Source: Prauserella alba (GTDB taxonomy: Bacteria; Actinomycetota; Actinomycetes; Mycobacteriales; Pseudonocardiaceae). Taken from it: a DNA stretch of 64,000 bases. The position numbers and the translations under genes are program-made. The notes beneath the pieces were generated by a model. It was not told the DNA's origin. It was given only the letters and a program-made list of their open reading frames with translations, and did no database searches. Below are positions 40,693-49,721 of the stretch, piece after piece; the stretch's first letter is position 1; each line of letters begins with the position of its first letter. The DNA is taken from positions 496,001-560,000 of the forward strand of contig NZ_JAMTCH010000004.1 in assembly GCF_024171735.1 (NCBI RefSeq), given 5' to 3'.

Positions 40693-41961
40693 TCATCGGG
40701 GGAATTGGTAGGCGAACGATTCGTCGTCCGGGTCGTTCAACGGCGTTCCGCTCCACAACCATTCGTAGGAAACATGGGACTCACCGGTGAAGTTCTTCAG
40801 CTTCGCGTCCCGCTCCCGCTGCTCCGGACCATCGGACAGGTGGTAGAACCGCTTGTTCTCGAGTGAAGCGTCCTGCACCATGCCCGCGTGTTTCGCGCGC
40901 CGCGACACATAACGGGTGAGCGCCCCCTCGACACCGCTGACCGGCACCGACCCGAGCTCCTCGGCCAGCACGGCTGCGTCCTCCATCGCCTGCGAGGCGC
41001 CCTGGGCCTGATACGGAAGCATGGCGTGGCAGGCATCACCCAACAACGCGACGTGGCCGTCCATCCACACGGGATCCGGCCTGCGGTAGTACAGCGCGAA
41101 CGCCATCGCGTCACCTTCCGCCTTGGACAACATCGCCGGCACTCGGTCGTCCCAACCCGGGAACGCGTTCACGAGCTCATCCGATCCGACGGGTGCGCTC
41201 CATTTCTCGGCGACCTCGTCGCTACACGGCACGAGTGCCACGACATTGAGATACTCGCCGCCGCGGATCATGTAGTGCACGAGATGTCTTCCGGGGCCGT
41301 ACCAGATGGTGCTCTGGAAGCGGTCCACCAGCCATCGTGTCGCCGGGTCGGCGGCGATCTTGTCGCCGGGAATCAGCACACGGTAGGCCATCTCGCCGGA
41401 GAACTCGAGGGTGTCGCGCATGCCGATCAGATCCCGCACCGCCGACCGGATACCGTCCGCGCCGACCACGACGTCGCTTTCGTACCGCTCACCGGATTCG
41501 GTCAGCACGACGGGCCGAATCCGGCTCGCCGTGTCCACTGTGGTCACCCGGCTTCCGGTGTGCACTGCGACCACGGGCCCCGGCCGTTGCTGGTCGAGGC
41601 AGGCGTCGAGCAGGACCTTGTGCAGATCCGCACGGTGGTAGTGCCAGTACGGAGCGTTGTAGGTCCGCTTGCAGTGCTCGCCCAGCGAGGTCAGGCCGAT
41701 GACGCTGCCGTCCTGCCAGCGACGGCGCACCTGATCGAGTGGCTCGGTGTGGATCGCCTCCAGCTGCCTGCGCAACCCCAGACCCGTAAGTACCCGGCTG
41801 GCGTTGGGCGCAGTCTGGATTCCCGCACCGACCTCGCCGAGCTGCGGCGCCTGCTCGAGCACCGTCACCCGAAGGCCCTTCTGCCGCAGAGCGAGTGCGG
41901 CCGTCAAGCCACCGAGACCGCCGCCGACAATCGTGACCTCATAGGACTGACTAGCGTGCAC
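40693..41961 (-). CDS. nicC: FAD-dependent monooxygenase, probable 6-hydroxynicotinate 3-monooxygenase
   Basis: 422-residue class A flavoprotein hydroxylase. VTIVGGGLGGLTAALALRQKGLRVTVLEQA is the FAD-binding fold. DVVVGADGIRSAVRDLIG is the DG motif that binds FAD and NAD(P)H. GHVALLGDACHAMLPYQAQGASQAMEDAAVL is the GD motif near FAD ribityl. The family decarboxylates and hydroxylates ring carboxylates; within this operon it would turn 6-hydroxynicotinate into 2,5-dihydroxypyridine with NADH and O2. By sequence alone salicylate hydroxylase is the main alternative. GGAGG is 4 bp before GTG 41961. It is the first enzyme gene behind the presumed operator at 42003-42037. Confidence 0.87.
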   Translation of the reverse strand: MHASQSYEVTIVGGGLGGLTAALALRQKGLRVTVLEQAPQLGEVGAGIQTAPNASRVLTGLGLRRQLEAIHTEPLDQVRRRWQDGSVIGLTSLGEHCKRTYNAPYWHYHRADLHKVLLDACLDQQRPGPVVAVHTGSRVTTVDTASRIRPVVLTESGERYESDVVVGADGIRSAVRDLIGMRDTLEFSGEMAYRVLIPGDKIAADPATRWLVDRFQSTIWYGPGRHLVHYMIRGGEYLNVVALVPCSDEVAEKWSAPVGSDELVNAFPGWDDRVPAMLSKAEGDAMAFALYYRRPDPVWMDGHVALLGDACHAMLPYQAQGASQAMEDAAVLAEELGSVPVSGVEGALTRYVSRRAKHAGMVQDASLENKRFYHLSDGPEQRERDAKLKNFTGESHVSYEWLWSGTPLNDPDDESFAYQFPR

Positions 41962-42002
41962 AACGCCTCCACATCGCCGTGGTCACACGGCCGGAAAAAT
42001 CC

Positions 42003-42037
42003 GTCCGCGTTCGGACTGATTTGATCCGAACACGGAC
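42003..42037. promoter_or_regulatory. Predicted operator for the nicotinate operon
   Basis: GTCCGCGTTCGGA (42003-42015) faces TCCGAACACGGAC (42025-42037) across a 9-bp spacer; 12 of 13 arm positions match. It lies 42 bp before the monooxygenase start, where a repressor would block the operon promoter. A MarR-type regulator gene is immediately upstream. The rest of the 283-bp gap holds no gene. Confidence 0.7.
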
Positions 42038-42244
42038 TAACTTCCGAAGTCAATAGGAGGACTCAGGTTTAATGCGCGGGAAACAGGCCGGTATCAGGCG
42101 GTTCCCGCGGCCAGGTGCGCGAGGCCGGTGCAGCGTCGTAGGCCGGTGCAGCACACCGGTCACGACGCACCGGGCACGACGCACCGGGCAGGCGGAGCCG
42201 ATTCCGACCGACGTCGGCCGAAACCGCAGCGAAAGGCCGAAGAA

Positions 42245-42727
42245 TCAGTCCTCGACCAGGGACTCCCAGTGCTCGGCAAGAGCGTTGAGCTCGGCCAGCC
42301 ATTGCTTGGTGACGGTGACGTCGTTACCCTCGACGAGCTTCTCGTCCAGGTCACGAGCGCGCCGGTTCACGCCTTCCAGCTGCTCCCGGCCCTCATCGGT
42401 CAGGTACAGGAGCTTGCGGCGCGCGTCGTTCTCGGCCGTTTCCCGCGCGATGAGCCCACGCACTTCGAGGCGGCGCACGACGTCTGCCATCGTCGACCGG
42501 TCCAGCGCGGCGACGTGCGCCAACGATCCCTGGTCCTCACCCGGATAATCGTCGACCGCGACGAGCACGGCGAACTGGGGACCCGTGATACTCGCGTCGA
42601 CCATACGCACCCACGCCGCGAGGTATGCCTGGTACAACCTGCGCGCGACATACCCGGGTGCGTCGAGCAGCTCCTGCGGAATCGGCAGTTCGTCATCGGC
42701 CACCACGGCCCTCTTGCCGTTCGCCAC
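42245..42727 (-). CDS. nicR: MarR family regulator, probable nicotinate-operon repressor
   Basis: 160-residue winged-helix regulator. SLAHVAALDRSTMADVVRRLEVRGLIARETAENDARRKLLYLTDEG shows, block by block, the recognition helix (DRSTMADVVRRL) and the wing with the DARRK beta-hairpin conserved in MarR proteins. In known nicotinate degraders a MarR protein, NicR, represses the genes and responds to 6-hydroxynicotinate. This gene is transcribed ahead of the nic operon, separated by 283 bp containing a strong inverted repeat, which supports that role. GTG 42727 has GGGTGGA upstream. Confidence 0.82.
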   Translation of the reverse strand: MANGKRAVVADDELPIPQELLDAPGYVARRLYQAYLAAWVRMVDASITGPQFAVLVAVDDYPGEDQGSLAHVAALDRSTMADVVRRLEVRGLIARETAENDARRKLLYLTDEGREQLEGVNRRARDLDEKLVEGNDVTVTKQWLAELNALAEHWESLVED

Positions 42728-42826
42728 GGCTCCACCCTTTCCCGTCGGCAGCCTCGACCCGAAACCTTCCGTACCCGGACCATTCGCACCATACCCGGCC
42801 GCCGAATGCCGGAGTGACGGTTCGCC

Positions 42827-43888
42827 CTACCGAGGACTCGCGTGCTCGTCGACGAACTCGTCGACGTGGCGCCAGGTCGTGCTGCGTGCGCCTCGCCCGG
42901 TGAGCACACCGAGATGCCCGCCGGGCGCGAGACGGTAGCGCACCTCCGGCGCGTTCTCGAGCAGGCCGACCAGCCGCTCCACCGCACGGCGCGGCGCGAT
43001 GCTGTCGTTCTCACCTGCGATGACGAGCGTCGGGACGTCCAGTTTCGCCAGTGAGATCGTACGGCCGTCGAGTGCGAAGGTTCCTGCCGACAGGTCGTTG
43101 GCGCGGAAGAACCGGTGGTAGATCTGCCCGAACGTGCGGCCCGGATAGGCGAGCATGTTGGCCATGAAGTGGTCGACCGCCTCGATCTGCGCCAGGTAGT
43201 CACGATCGTCGAGATTGCGCAAAATGGCGAGCGGCTTCGTGACCTCCTTGTCGATCCCGGTCGCGCGGAACACCTGCGTCACCACGGCCGACGGCGCGCC
43301 GCCGAGCAGCCGGTAGAACGGCGTCAGGATGTGCCCGCCGGTGAACTCCACGAGCGGCCGGAACGGCGCGACCAGCGGGATCGCGGTGTAGTCGAACGGC
43401 GAGGCGATCGTGGTCAGCGACGCGATCGGCAGTTCCGGCCGGTCGGCGGCGGTCAGCACGGAGAAGATGCCACCGAGGCACCAGGCGACGACGTGCACGG
43501 GCCGCCCGCCCGCATCGTCGCTGACCTTGCGGATCGTGCGCGGAAGCACGTCGTCGATCCAGTGCTCGATGCCCAGGTTGCGGTCGGCGAACGCGACGCT
43601 TCCGTAGTCGACGAGGTAGGTGCGCCTGCCCCCGTCCGTGAGGTGCTCGGCGAGGCTGCAGCCGCGGCGCAGGTCGAAGCACAGCGCGGGCGCGGCCAGC
43701 GGCGGCACGAGCAGCACCGGGTCACCCGACGCGGGCGGCTGCTGGCCGGTCATCCGGTAGACCGACCGGTTCGGACCGCGGTCGATCAGCACCCGCGGCA
43801 CGGGCCGGAGGTCGGCCACGCCGCCCTTGGCGACCTTGTCGGCGACGTTGGACACCGCGGACGCCAGCTGCGACGGAATCGCGATCAC
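42827..43888 (-). CDS. PhaC-like alpha/beta hydrolase with Cys nucleophile
   Basis: 353-residue alpha/beta hydrolase related to class III polyhydroxyalkanoate synthase. The nucleophile elbow reads VVAWCLGGIFS with Cys137 in place of Ser, as in PhaC. The Asp is in IAGENDSIAPRRAV and the His in GGHLGVLTGRG. VLLVPPLAAPALCFDLRRGCSLAEHL opens the core and YLVDYG follows. No phaE, phasin or phaA/B genes are nearby, so polymer synthesis is uncertain; an acyltransferase or thioesterase role is possible. GGAGGT precedes GTG 43888. It lies 23 bp after the methionine aminopeptidase gene and may be co-transcribed. Confidence 0.75.
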   Translation of the reverse strand: MIAIPSQLASAVSNVADKVAKGGVADLRPVPRVLIDRGPNRSVYRMTGQQPPASGDPVLLVPPLAAPALCFDLRRGCSLAEHLTDGGRRTYLVDYGSVAFADRNLGIEHWIDDVLPRTIRKVSDDAGGRPVHVVAWCLGGIFSVLTAADRPELPIASLTTIASPFDYTAIPLVAPFRPLVEFTGGHILTPFYRLLGGAPSAVVTQVFRATGIDKEVTKPLAILRNLDDRDYLAQIEAVDHFMANMLAYPGRTFGQIYHRFFRANDLSAGTFALDGRTISLAKLDVPTLVIAGENDSIAPRRAVERLVGLLENAPEVRYRLAPGGHLGVLTGRGARSTTWRHVDEFVDEHASPR

Positions 43889-43911
43889 CGGGACCTCCAG
43901 CCGGCTCGGGT

Positions 43912-44694
43912 TCAGCTCCTGAGCGTCAGGATACGCGGCCCGTCCTCGGTGACGGCGATCGTGTGCTCGCTGTGCGCGGTGCGCGAGCCGTCGGCCGACC
44001 GGATCGTCCAGCCGTCGGGGTCGTAGACGATGCGGTCGGTGCCCGCGGCGAACCACGGCTCGATCGCGATGGTCAGCCCCGCTCGCAGCGGCATCCCGCG
44101 ACCGGGGCGCCCAGCATTGGGCACATGCGGGTCCTCGTGCATGGTGCGGCCGAGACCGTGCCCGCCAAACTCGGTGTTGACCGGGTAGCCGTAGCGCGAC
44201 GCGACCTCGCCGACGGCCGCCGAGATGTCACCGAGCCGATTCCCCGGCCGCGCGACCGCGATCGCCTCGTCCAGCGCGCGTTCGGTCGCCTCGACGAGCC
44301 GCACGTCGTCGCGCCCCGCGTCCCCGGGTCGCGGGGTGCCCACGATCACGGTGCGCGCCGAGTCGGCCACCCAGCCGTCGATCGACACCGCCAGATCCAT
44401 GGTCAGCACGTCGCCGTCGCGCAGGTCGTAATCGTGGGGCAGGCCGTGCAGCACCGCGTCGTTGACCGCGAGGCAGATCACGTTGCGGAACGGTCCCTCG
44501 CCGAACGACGGCGCGTAGTCCCAGTAGCAGGACGTCGCGCCGCGGTGTTTGATCATGTCGCGCGCTCGATGTTCGAGGTCGAGCAGGTTGACACCGGGTT
44601 CGGCACGCTGCGCCAGGTCACCGAGGACCTCGGCGACGAACGTGCCGGTCACGCTCATCGCCTCGATCTCGCCGGGCGTCTTCAGCTCCACCAT
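43912..44694 (-). CDS. map: Type I methionine aminopeptidase
   Basis: 260-residue metallopeptidase removing the initiator methionine from new proteins. The five metal ligands are visible: Asp100 (VLTMDLAVSIDG), Asp111 (WVADSART), His179 (EFGGHGLG), Glu212 (IAIEPWF) and the Glu of HSEHTIAV. His83 in VLHGLPHDYD helps catalysis. Length fits the short type I form without an N-terminal SH3 extension. Upstream (44746-44755) ATACCGGTAT forms a perfect palindrome overlapping a possible TATAAG -10 on the minus strand. As actinomycetes often carry more than one map, this may be a secondary copy. Confidence 0.9.
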   Translation of the reverse strand: MVELKTPGEIEAMSVTGTFVAEVLGDLAQRAEPGVNLLDLEHRARDMIKHRGATSCYWDYAPSFGEGPFRNVICLAVNDAVLHGLPHDYDLRDGDVLTMDLAVSIDGWVADSARTVIVGTPRPGDAGRDDVRLVEATERALDEAIAVARPGNRLGDISAAVGEVASRYGYPVNTEFGGHGLGRTMHEDPHVPNAGRPGRGMPLRAGLTIAIEPWFAAGTDRIVYDPDGWTIRSADGSRTAHSEHTIAVTEDGPRILTLRS

Positions 44695-44745
44695 CGCCTA
44701 CATCCTCCACCACGGACCGCACGCCCGCCGCCAACCCGAATACTT

Positions 44746-44755
44746 ATACCGGTAT
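44746..44755. promoter_or_regulatory. Palindrome in the map promoter
   Basis: ATACCGGTAT is perfectly palindromic, with AATAC/GTATT arms also overlapping it. It is the only AT-rich stretch in the 163-bp gap and lies about 50 bp before the map start, so it probably contains the -10 region or a repressor site. Confidence 0.5.
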
Positions 44756-44857
44756 TTCTATCACGTCTATCGGCCGCGAAGACACTCCCCCGACGCAACT
44801 CCCGCGACGACGATCCCGCCGCCGACGATCCCGGAGCGGCCGACGCGCGATCCGGCG

Positions 44858-46015
44858 TCACTCCAGGCCGAGCTCACGCGCGATCAGCATCCGCTGCACC
44901 TCGCTCGTCCCCTCACCGACCTCGAGGATCTTGGCGTCCCGGTAGAATCGGCCGACCGGAAACTCGTTCATGAACCCGTAGCCACCGAAGATCTGCGTGG
45001 CGTCACGGGAATTGTCCATCGCGGCGTTCGACGAGGCCAGCTTGGCGATCGCCGCCTCCTTCTTGAACCGTTCCCCGCGCAACATCTTCGCCGCCGCCTG
45101 GTAGTAGGCCAACCGTGCGGAGTGCACCCGCGCCTCCATGTCGGCGATCTTGAACTGGATCGCCTGGTAGGCGCCGATCTTGCTGCCGAACGCCTCCCGC
45201 TCACCCACGTACCGCAGACACTCGTCGACGCAGCCCTGCGCGAGACCGACGCTCAGCGCCGCGATCGCGATCCGCCCCTCGTCGAGAATGCGCAGGAACT
45301 GGGCATATCCGCGGCCCCGCTCCCCGAGGAGATTCTCCACCGGAACGCGGCAGTCGTCGAACGCCAGCTCGTGCGTGTCCGACGCGTTCCAGCCGACCTT
45401 CGAGTACTTCGGGGCCACCGTGAACCCCGGCGTGCCCGACGGCACGAGAATCGCCGAGATCTCCTTGCCGCCGTCCGGTTTCGTGCCTGTGACGGCGGTG
45501 ACGGTGACGACGCTGGTGATGTCCGTGCCGGAGTTGGTGATGAACGACTTGCTGCCGTTGATGACCCAATCTCCCCCGTCGTCGATGACGGCGCGGGTCT
45601 TCGTCGCCCCGGCGTCCGACCCGCCGCCCGGCTCGGTCAGGCCGAACGCACCGAGCGCCTCACCGGTGCACAGCGACGGCAGCCACCGTCGCTTCTGCTC
45701 CTCGGTGCCGAACCGGTAGATCGGCATGGCGCCCAGCGACACGCCCGCCTCGACCGTCACCGCGACCGACGAATCCACCCTGGCGAGCTCTTCGAGCGCG
45801 AGGCACAGTGCGAAGTAGTCCCCGCCCATACCGCCGTACTCCTCGGCGATCGGCAGGCCGAACAGGCCCATCTCGCCCATCTTCGCGACGATCTCGTACG
45901 GGAACTCCTCCCGGATGTAGAAGTCCCCGATCACCGGCTTCACCTCGGACTGGGCGAAGTCGTGAACGGTCTTGCGCAGTGCTTCGTACTCGTCGCCGAG
46001 CCGGAAGTCGATCAT
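44858..46015 (-). CDS. Acyl-CoA dehydrogenase (isovaleryl-CoA/FadE19-like)
   Basis: 385-residue flavoprotein. [23 protein letters not shown] and [16 protein letters not shown] are the FAD/acyl-CoA middle-domain signatures. [46 protein letters not shown] closes the protein with the family C-terminal motif. It oxidises a short branched acyl-CoA, most likely isovaleryl-CoA in leucine breakdown, because the genes directly upstream encode the methylcrotonyl-CoA carboxylase that uses its product. The order matches mycobacterial fadE19-accA1-accD1. ATG 46015 overlaps the carboxylase alpha stop (ATGA). Confidence 0.88.
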   Translation of the reverse strand: MIDFRLGDEYEALRKTVHDFAQSEVKPVIGDFYIREEFPYEIVAKMGEMGLFGLPIAEEYGGMGGDYFALCLALEELARVDSSVAVTVEAGVSLGAMPIYRFGTEEQKRRWLPSLCTGEALGAFGLTEPGGGSDAGATKTRAVIDDGGDWVINGSKSFITNSGTDITSVVTVTAVTGTKPDGGKEISAILVPSGTPGFTVAPKYSKVGWNASDTHELAFDDCRVPVENLLGERGRGYAQFLRILDEGRIAIAALSVGLAQGCVDECLRYVGEREAFGSKIGAYQAIQFKIADMEARVHSARLAYYQAAAKMLRGERFKKEAAIAKLASSNAAMDNSRDATQIFGGYGFMNEFPVGRFYRDAKILEVGEGTSEVQRMLIARELGLE

Positions 46016-47985
46016 GATGTCTGCTCCTGAGGGGTGACCAGTGCAAGCTTCTCGTCGAGCGCGACCTGTTGGCCCGCCCGCACGGGGAGTTCGGTGACGA
46101 CGCCGTCGACCGGCGCGGTGATCGTGTGCTCCATCTTCATGGCCTCGACGACCAGCAACGGTGTACCGGCCGTGACCTCGTCCCCCTGCGCGGCCTTGAC
46201 GACCAGCACGGTGCCGGGCATGGGGCTCGTCACCGGGCCCGCGTCGACGTCATCTGCGCGCGCGGCGAGCAGATTCGGCCGTTCACCGATCGCCACCGCG
46301 ACGCCGTCGCAGCTCAACCACACGGTGCCGTCGGCGGCCTCGGCGCGCGTGTACCGCCGATATCGCGATCCACAGTGGACGTCGAGAGCGCGGGAGGACC
46401 CGCTCGCCGATGCCGCGACCGGTTCGGCGTCGCCGACCGTCACGAGCGCGCCCGAGGCGGGCCCTTCGACTCGTACCAGCCGTTCGGTATCGCCCGCACG
46501 CAGCAGGAAGGTCACACCCGCGGCCGCACCCATGCGCCATCCGCTGGGCACGTCCCACGGATCGATCACGGGGCCTGCCGGTTCCAGTGCGAGCAGCCGG
46601 TCGAGCGCGGCGGCCACGAAGAACTCCTCCGGCACGCCGGAACCGGTGAGATCCTCGAGGTTGCGCTCCACCAGGCCCGTGTCGAGGTTCCCGGAACGCA
46701 CGTCCTCGTCGGACACCAGGCGGCGCAGGAACTCCACATTGGTCTGCAGCCCGAGGACCGCGGTGCCGGCCAGCGCCCGGTCGAGCCGGTGCAGCGCGGC
46801 CGACCGATCGGGGCCCCACGCGATGACCTTCGCCAGCATCGGGTCGTAGTCGGACCCGACCCGCGTGCCCTCCGCGACGCCGGAGTCGACGCGCACATAC
46901 GGACCCGTGGCCTCGGCGAGCCCCAGCACGGTGCCACCGGTGGGGATGAACCCGCGGGCGGGATCCTCGGCGTAGACCCGTGCCTCGACGGCGTGCCCGT
47001 CGAGGCGTACGTCGTCCTGGCCGATCGTGAGCGGCTCCCCCGCAGCCACCCGCACCTGCCATTCGACCAGGTCGATACCGGTGACCTCCTCGGTCACCGG
47101 GTGCTCCACCTGCAGCCGCGTGTTCATCTCCATGAAGAAGAACTCGTCGGGATTGGTCGCCGAGACGATGAACTCGACCGTGCCCGCGCCGACGTAGCCG
47201 ACCGACCGGGCCGCCTCGGCCGCGGACGCGCCCATACGGGCACGGGCGTCGGCGTCCAGCAGTGGCGACGGCGCCTCCTCGATGATCTTCTGGTGCCTGC
47301 GTTGCAGACTGCACTCGCGCTCGCCGAGATGCAGCACCGTGCCGTGGGCGTCGGCCAGCACCTGGATCTCGATGTGACGCGGCGTGTCGACAAAGCGCTC
47401 CATCAACAGCCGGTCGTCACCGAAAGCGCCGCGCGCCTCCCGCTGCGCCGCCTCGACCGCGCTCGCCAGCTCGCCCGGCTCGGTGACCAGCCGCATGCCC
47501 TTCCCGCCACCACCGGCGGACGGCTTGAGCAACACCGGATAGCCGACCTCGTCGGCAGCCGCCGCGTAATCCACCACGTCGGACTTGCCGGGGACGACGG
47601 GGACCCCGGCCGCGGACACGGTGGCCTTCGCGCGGATCTTGTCCCCCATGGCATCGATCGCCGAGGTCGGCGGGCCGATGAACACGATCCCCGCCTCGGC
47701 GCAGGCCGCCGCGAACTCGGCGTTCTCCGCGAGGAACCCGTAGCCGGGATGCACCGCCTGCGCCCCGGTGGCGACCGCGGCCTGCACGACATCAGGAACG
47801 GACAGGTAGCTACGGGCCGCCTCGGCAGGGCCGAGGCGCACGGCCACGTCGGCCTCACGGGTGTGCCGGGCGTCGGCGTCGGCGTCGCTGTAGACCGCCA
47901 CCGACCGGATCCCCATGCTCCGCAGCGTGGCGATGACGCGGACGGCGATCTCGCCGCGGTTGGCCACCAGAACCGTATCGAACAT
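46012..47985 (-). CDS. Acyl-CoA carboxylase alpha subunit (biotin carboxylase + BCCP), methylcrotonyl-CoA type
   Basis: 657-residue subunit. [17 protein letters not shown] starts the biotin carboxylase domain. The ATP-grasp loop is [14 protein letters not shown], the catalytic Glu/Arg region is [39 protein letters not shown] in successive conserved pieces, and the C-terminal biotinyl domain carries Lys617 in VEAMKMEH. It carboxylates its own biotin with ATP and bicarbonate for transfer by the beta subunit encoded just upstream. It overlaps the dehydrogenase gene by 4 bp and follows the beta subunit by 20 bp. Substrate choice rests on the beta subunit and gene order. Confidence 0.9.
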   Translation of the reverse strand: MFDTVLVANRGEIAVRVIATLRSMGIRSVAVYSDADADARHTREADVAVRLGPAEAARSYLSVPDVVQAAVATGAQAVHPGYGFLAENAEFAAACAEAGIVFIGPPTSAIDAMGDKIRAKATVSAAGVPVVPGKSDVVDYAAAADEVGYPVLLKPSAGGGGKGMRLVTEPGELASAVEAAQREARGAFGDDRLLMERFVDTPRHIEIQVLADAHGTVLHLGERECSLQRRHQKIIEEAPSPLLDADARARMGASAAEAARSVGYVGAGTVEFIVSATNPDEFFFMEMNTRLQVEHPVTEEVTGIDLVEWQVRVAAGEPLTIGQDDVRLDGHAVEARVYAEDPARGFIPTGGTVLGLAEATGPYVRVDSGVAEGTRVGSDYDPMLAKVIAWGPDRSAALHRLDRALAGTAVLGLQTNVEFLRRLVSDEDVRSGNLDTGLVERNLEDLTGSGVPEEFFVAAALDRLLALEPAGPVIDPWDVPSGWRMGAAAGVTFLLRAGDTERLVRVEGPASGALVTVGDAEPVAASASGSSRALDVHCGSRYRRYTRAEAADGTVWLSCDGVAVAIGERPNLLAARADDVDAGPVTSPMPGTVLVVKAAQGDEVTAGTPLLVVEAMKMEHTITAPVDGVVTELPVRAGQQVALDEKLALVTPQEQTS

Positions 47986-48005
47986 GCCTGTCGAACCGTC
48001 CTCTC

Positions 48006-49619
48006 TCACATCCGGAAGACGCCGTAGCCGACCGGCTCCAGCGGCGCGTTCGCCGACGCGGACAGCGCCAGCCCCAGCACCGTCCTGGTGTCGGCTGGGT
48101 CGATGACACCGTCGTCCCACAACCGCGCCGTCGAGTAGTACGGGTTCCCCTGCTCCTCGTACTGCTGCCGGATCGGTTCCTTGAACGACTCCTCGTCGTC
48201 GGCGGACCATTCGCCGCCGCGCGATTCGATCGCGTCCCTCCGGACGGTCGAGAGCACCGACGCCGCCTGCTCGCCGCCCATCACCGAGATCCGCGCGTTC
48301 GGCCACATCCACAGGAACCGCGGCGAGTACGCGCGGCCGCACATCGAATAGTTGCCGGCCCCGAACGAGCCCCCGATGATCACGGTGAACTTCGGCACCC
48401 TGGCGCAGGCCACGGCCGTGACCATCTTCGCGCCGTGTTTGGCGATTCCGCCGGCCTCGTAGTCCTTTCCGACCATGAAGCCCGTGATGTTCTGCAGGAA
48501 CACGAGCGGAATCGAGCGCTTGTCGCACAGCTCGATGAAATGGGCGCCCTTCATGGCGGATTCGGCGAACAGCACACCGTTGTTGGCGATGATCCCGACC
48601 GGATGACCGTGGATCCGGGCGAATCCGGTGACGAGCGTCGTGCCGTACTCCTTCTTGAACTCGGCGAACCTGCTGCCGTCGACGACGCGGGCGATCACCT
48701 CGCGCACGTCGTACGGCGTTCGCGAGTCGGTGGGCACGACGCCGTAGAGCTCGCGCGGGTCGGCGGCCGGTTCGCAGGCGGGCTCGACGTCCCACGGCTT
48801 CGGTTCCCGCGGTCCGAGGGTCGAGACGATCGAGCGCACGATGCGCAGTGCGTCGGCGTCGTCGGTGGCGAGATGGTCGGTGACCCCCGACTGTCGCGAA
48901 TGGACGTCGCCACCGCCGAGCTCCTCGGCCGTGACGACCTCACCGGTCGCGGCCTTCACCAGCGGCGGCCCGCCGAGGAAGATCGTGCCCTGGCTGCGCA
49001 CGATCACCGCTTCGTCGCTCATCGCCGGCACGTAGGCACCGCCTGCCGTGCAGGAGCCGAGGACGGCGGCGATCTGCGGGATGCCTCGGGCCGACATGGT
49101 CGCCTGGTTGTAGAAGATGCGGCCGAAGTGTTCCCGATCGGGGAACACCTCGTCCTGCCGCGGCAGGAACGCCCCGCCGGAGTCCACCAGGTAGATGCAC
49201 GGCAGGTTGTTGTCCAGAGCCACTTCCTGCGCGCGCAGGTGCTTCTTCACCGTCATCGGGTAGTACGTTCCGCCCTTGACGGTGGCGTCGTTGGCGACGA
49301 TCACGCATTCACGGCCGGAGACACGGCCGATGCCGGTGATGATGCCCGCGGCGGGAGCCTCGTCGTCGTAGAGCCCGGTCGCCGCGAGCGGCGACAGTTC
49401 GAGGAACGCCGATCCCGGGTCCAGCAATGCGTCGACCCGGTCCCGCGGCAGCAGCTTGCCGCGTTCCACATGCCGGGCACGCGTCTTCTCCGGACCACCC
49501 AATCGGGCGACGGCAAGCCGCTTACGCAGATCTTCGACCAACTCACCGTGCCCTGCGACATTGCGGGAGTACGCCTCGCTGTTCGGGTCAGCGTGGCTGG
49601 CGAGCGCCGGACCGTCCAT
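48006..49619 (-). CDS. Acyl-CoA carboxylase beta subunit (methylcrotonyl-CoA carboxyltransferase-like)
   Basis: 537-residue carboxyltransferase. [32 protein letters not shown] is, piecewise, the MCC-beta-specific N-lobe segment, and [31 protein letters not shown] and [16 protein letters not shown] form the acyl-CoA/biotin oxyanion sites of the C-lobe. It moves CO2 from biotin to 3-methylcrotonyl-CoA in leucine catabolism. It is the first gene of the operon, and a 23-bp-arm inverted repeat begins 7 bp before its ATG at 49619, so it is tightly controlled. Confidence 0.9.
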   Translation of the reverse strand: MDGPALASHADPNSEAYSRNVAGHGELVEDLRKRLAVARLGGPEKTRARHVERGKLLPRDRVDALLDPGSAFLELSPLAATGLYDDEAPAAGIITGIGRVSGRECVIVANDATVKGGTYYPMTVKKHLRAQEVALDNNLPCIYLVDSGGAFLPRQDEVFPDREHFGRIFYNQATMSARGIPQIAAVLGSCTAGGAYVPAMSDEAVIVRSQGTIFLGGPPLVKAATGEVVTAEELGGGDVHSRQSGVTDHLATDDADALRIVRSIVSTLGPREPKPWDVEPACEPAADPRELYGVVPTDSRTPYDVREVIARVVDGSRFAEFKKEYGTTLVTGFARIHGHPVGIIANNGVLFAESAMKGAHFIELCDKRSIPLVFLQNITGFMVGKDYEAGGIAKHGAKMVTAVACARVPKFTVIIGGSFGAGNYSMCGRAYSPRFLWMWPNARISVMGGEQAASVLSTVRRDAIESRGGEWSADDEESFKEPIRQQYEEQGNPYYSTARLWDDGVIDPADTRTVLGLALSASANAPLEPVGYGVFRM

Positions 49620-49625
49620 GACACA

Positions 49626-49683
49626 CCTCAGGGTTAGTAGCCGTTAACACCAGGTCCGATGTTAGCGGCTACTAACCCTGAGG
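49626..49683. promoter_or_regulatory. Large inverted-repeat operator before the carboxylase operon
   Basis: Arm 1 (49626-49648) and arm 2 (49661-49683) are complementary at 22 of 23 positions, with a 12-bp spacer. Each arm contains a TetR-like site (GTTAGTAGCCGTTAAC and GTTAGCGGCTACTAAC). The first is nearly identical to the site before fadA (18469-18487), and the second shares GTTAGCG...CTAAC with the palindrome of the nearby TetR gene (50628-50661). It probably combines promoter and double operator. Confidence 0.75.
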
Positions 49684-49721
49684 TCCAGGCGTTCGACGGG
49701 AAAACCCGTCCGGAATCGACG

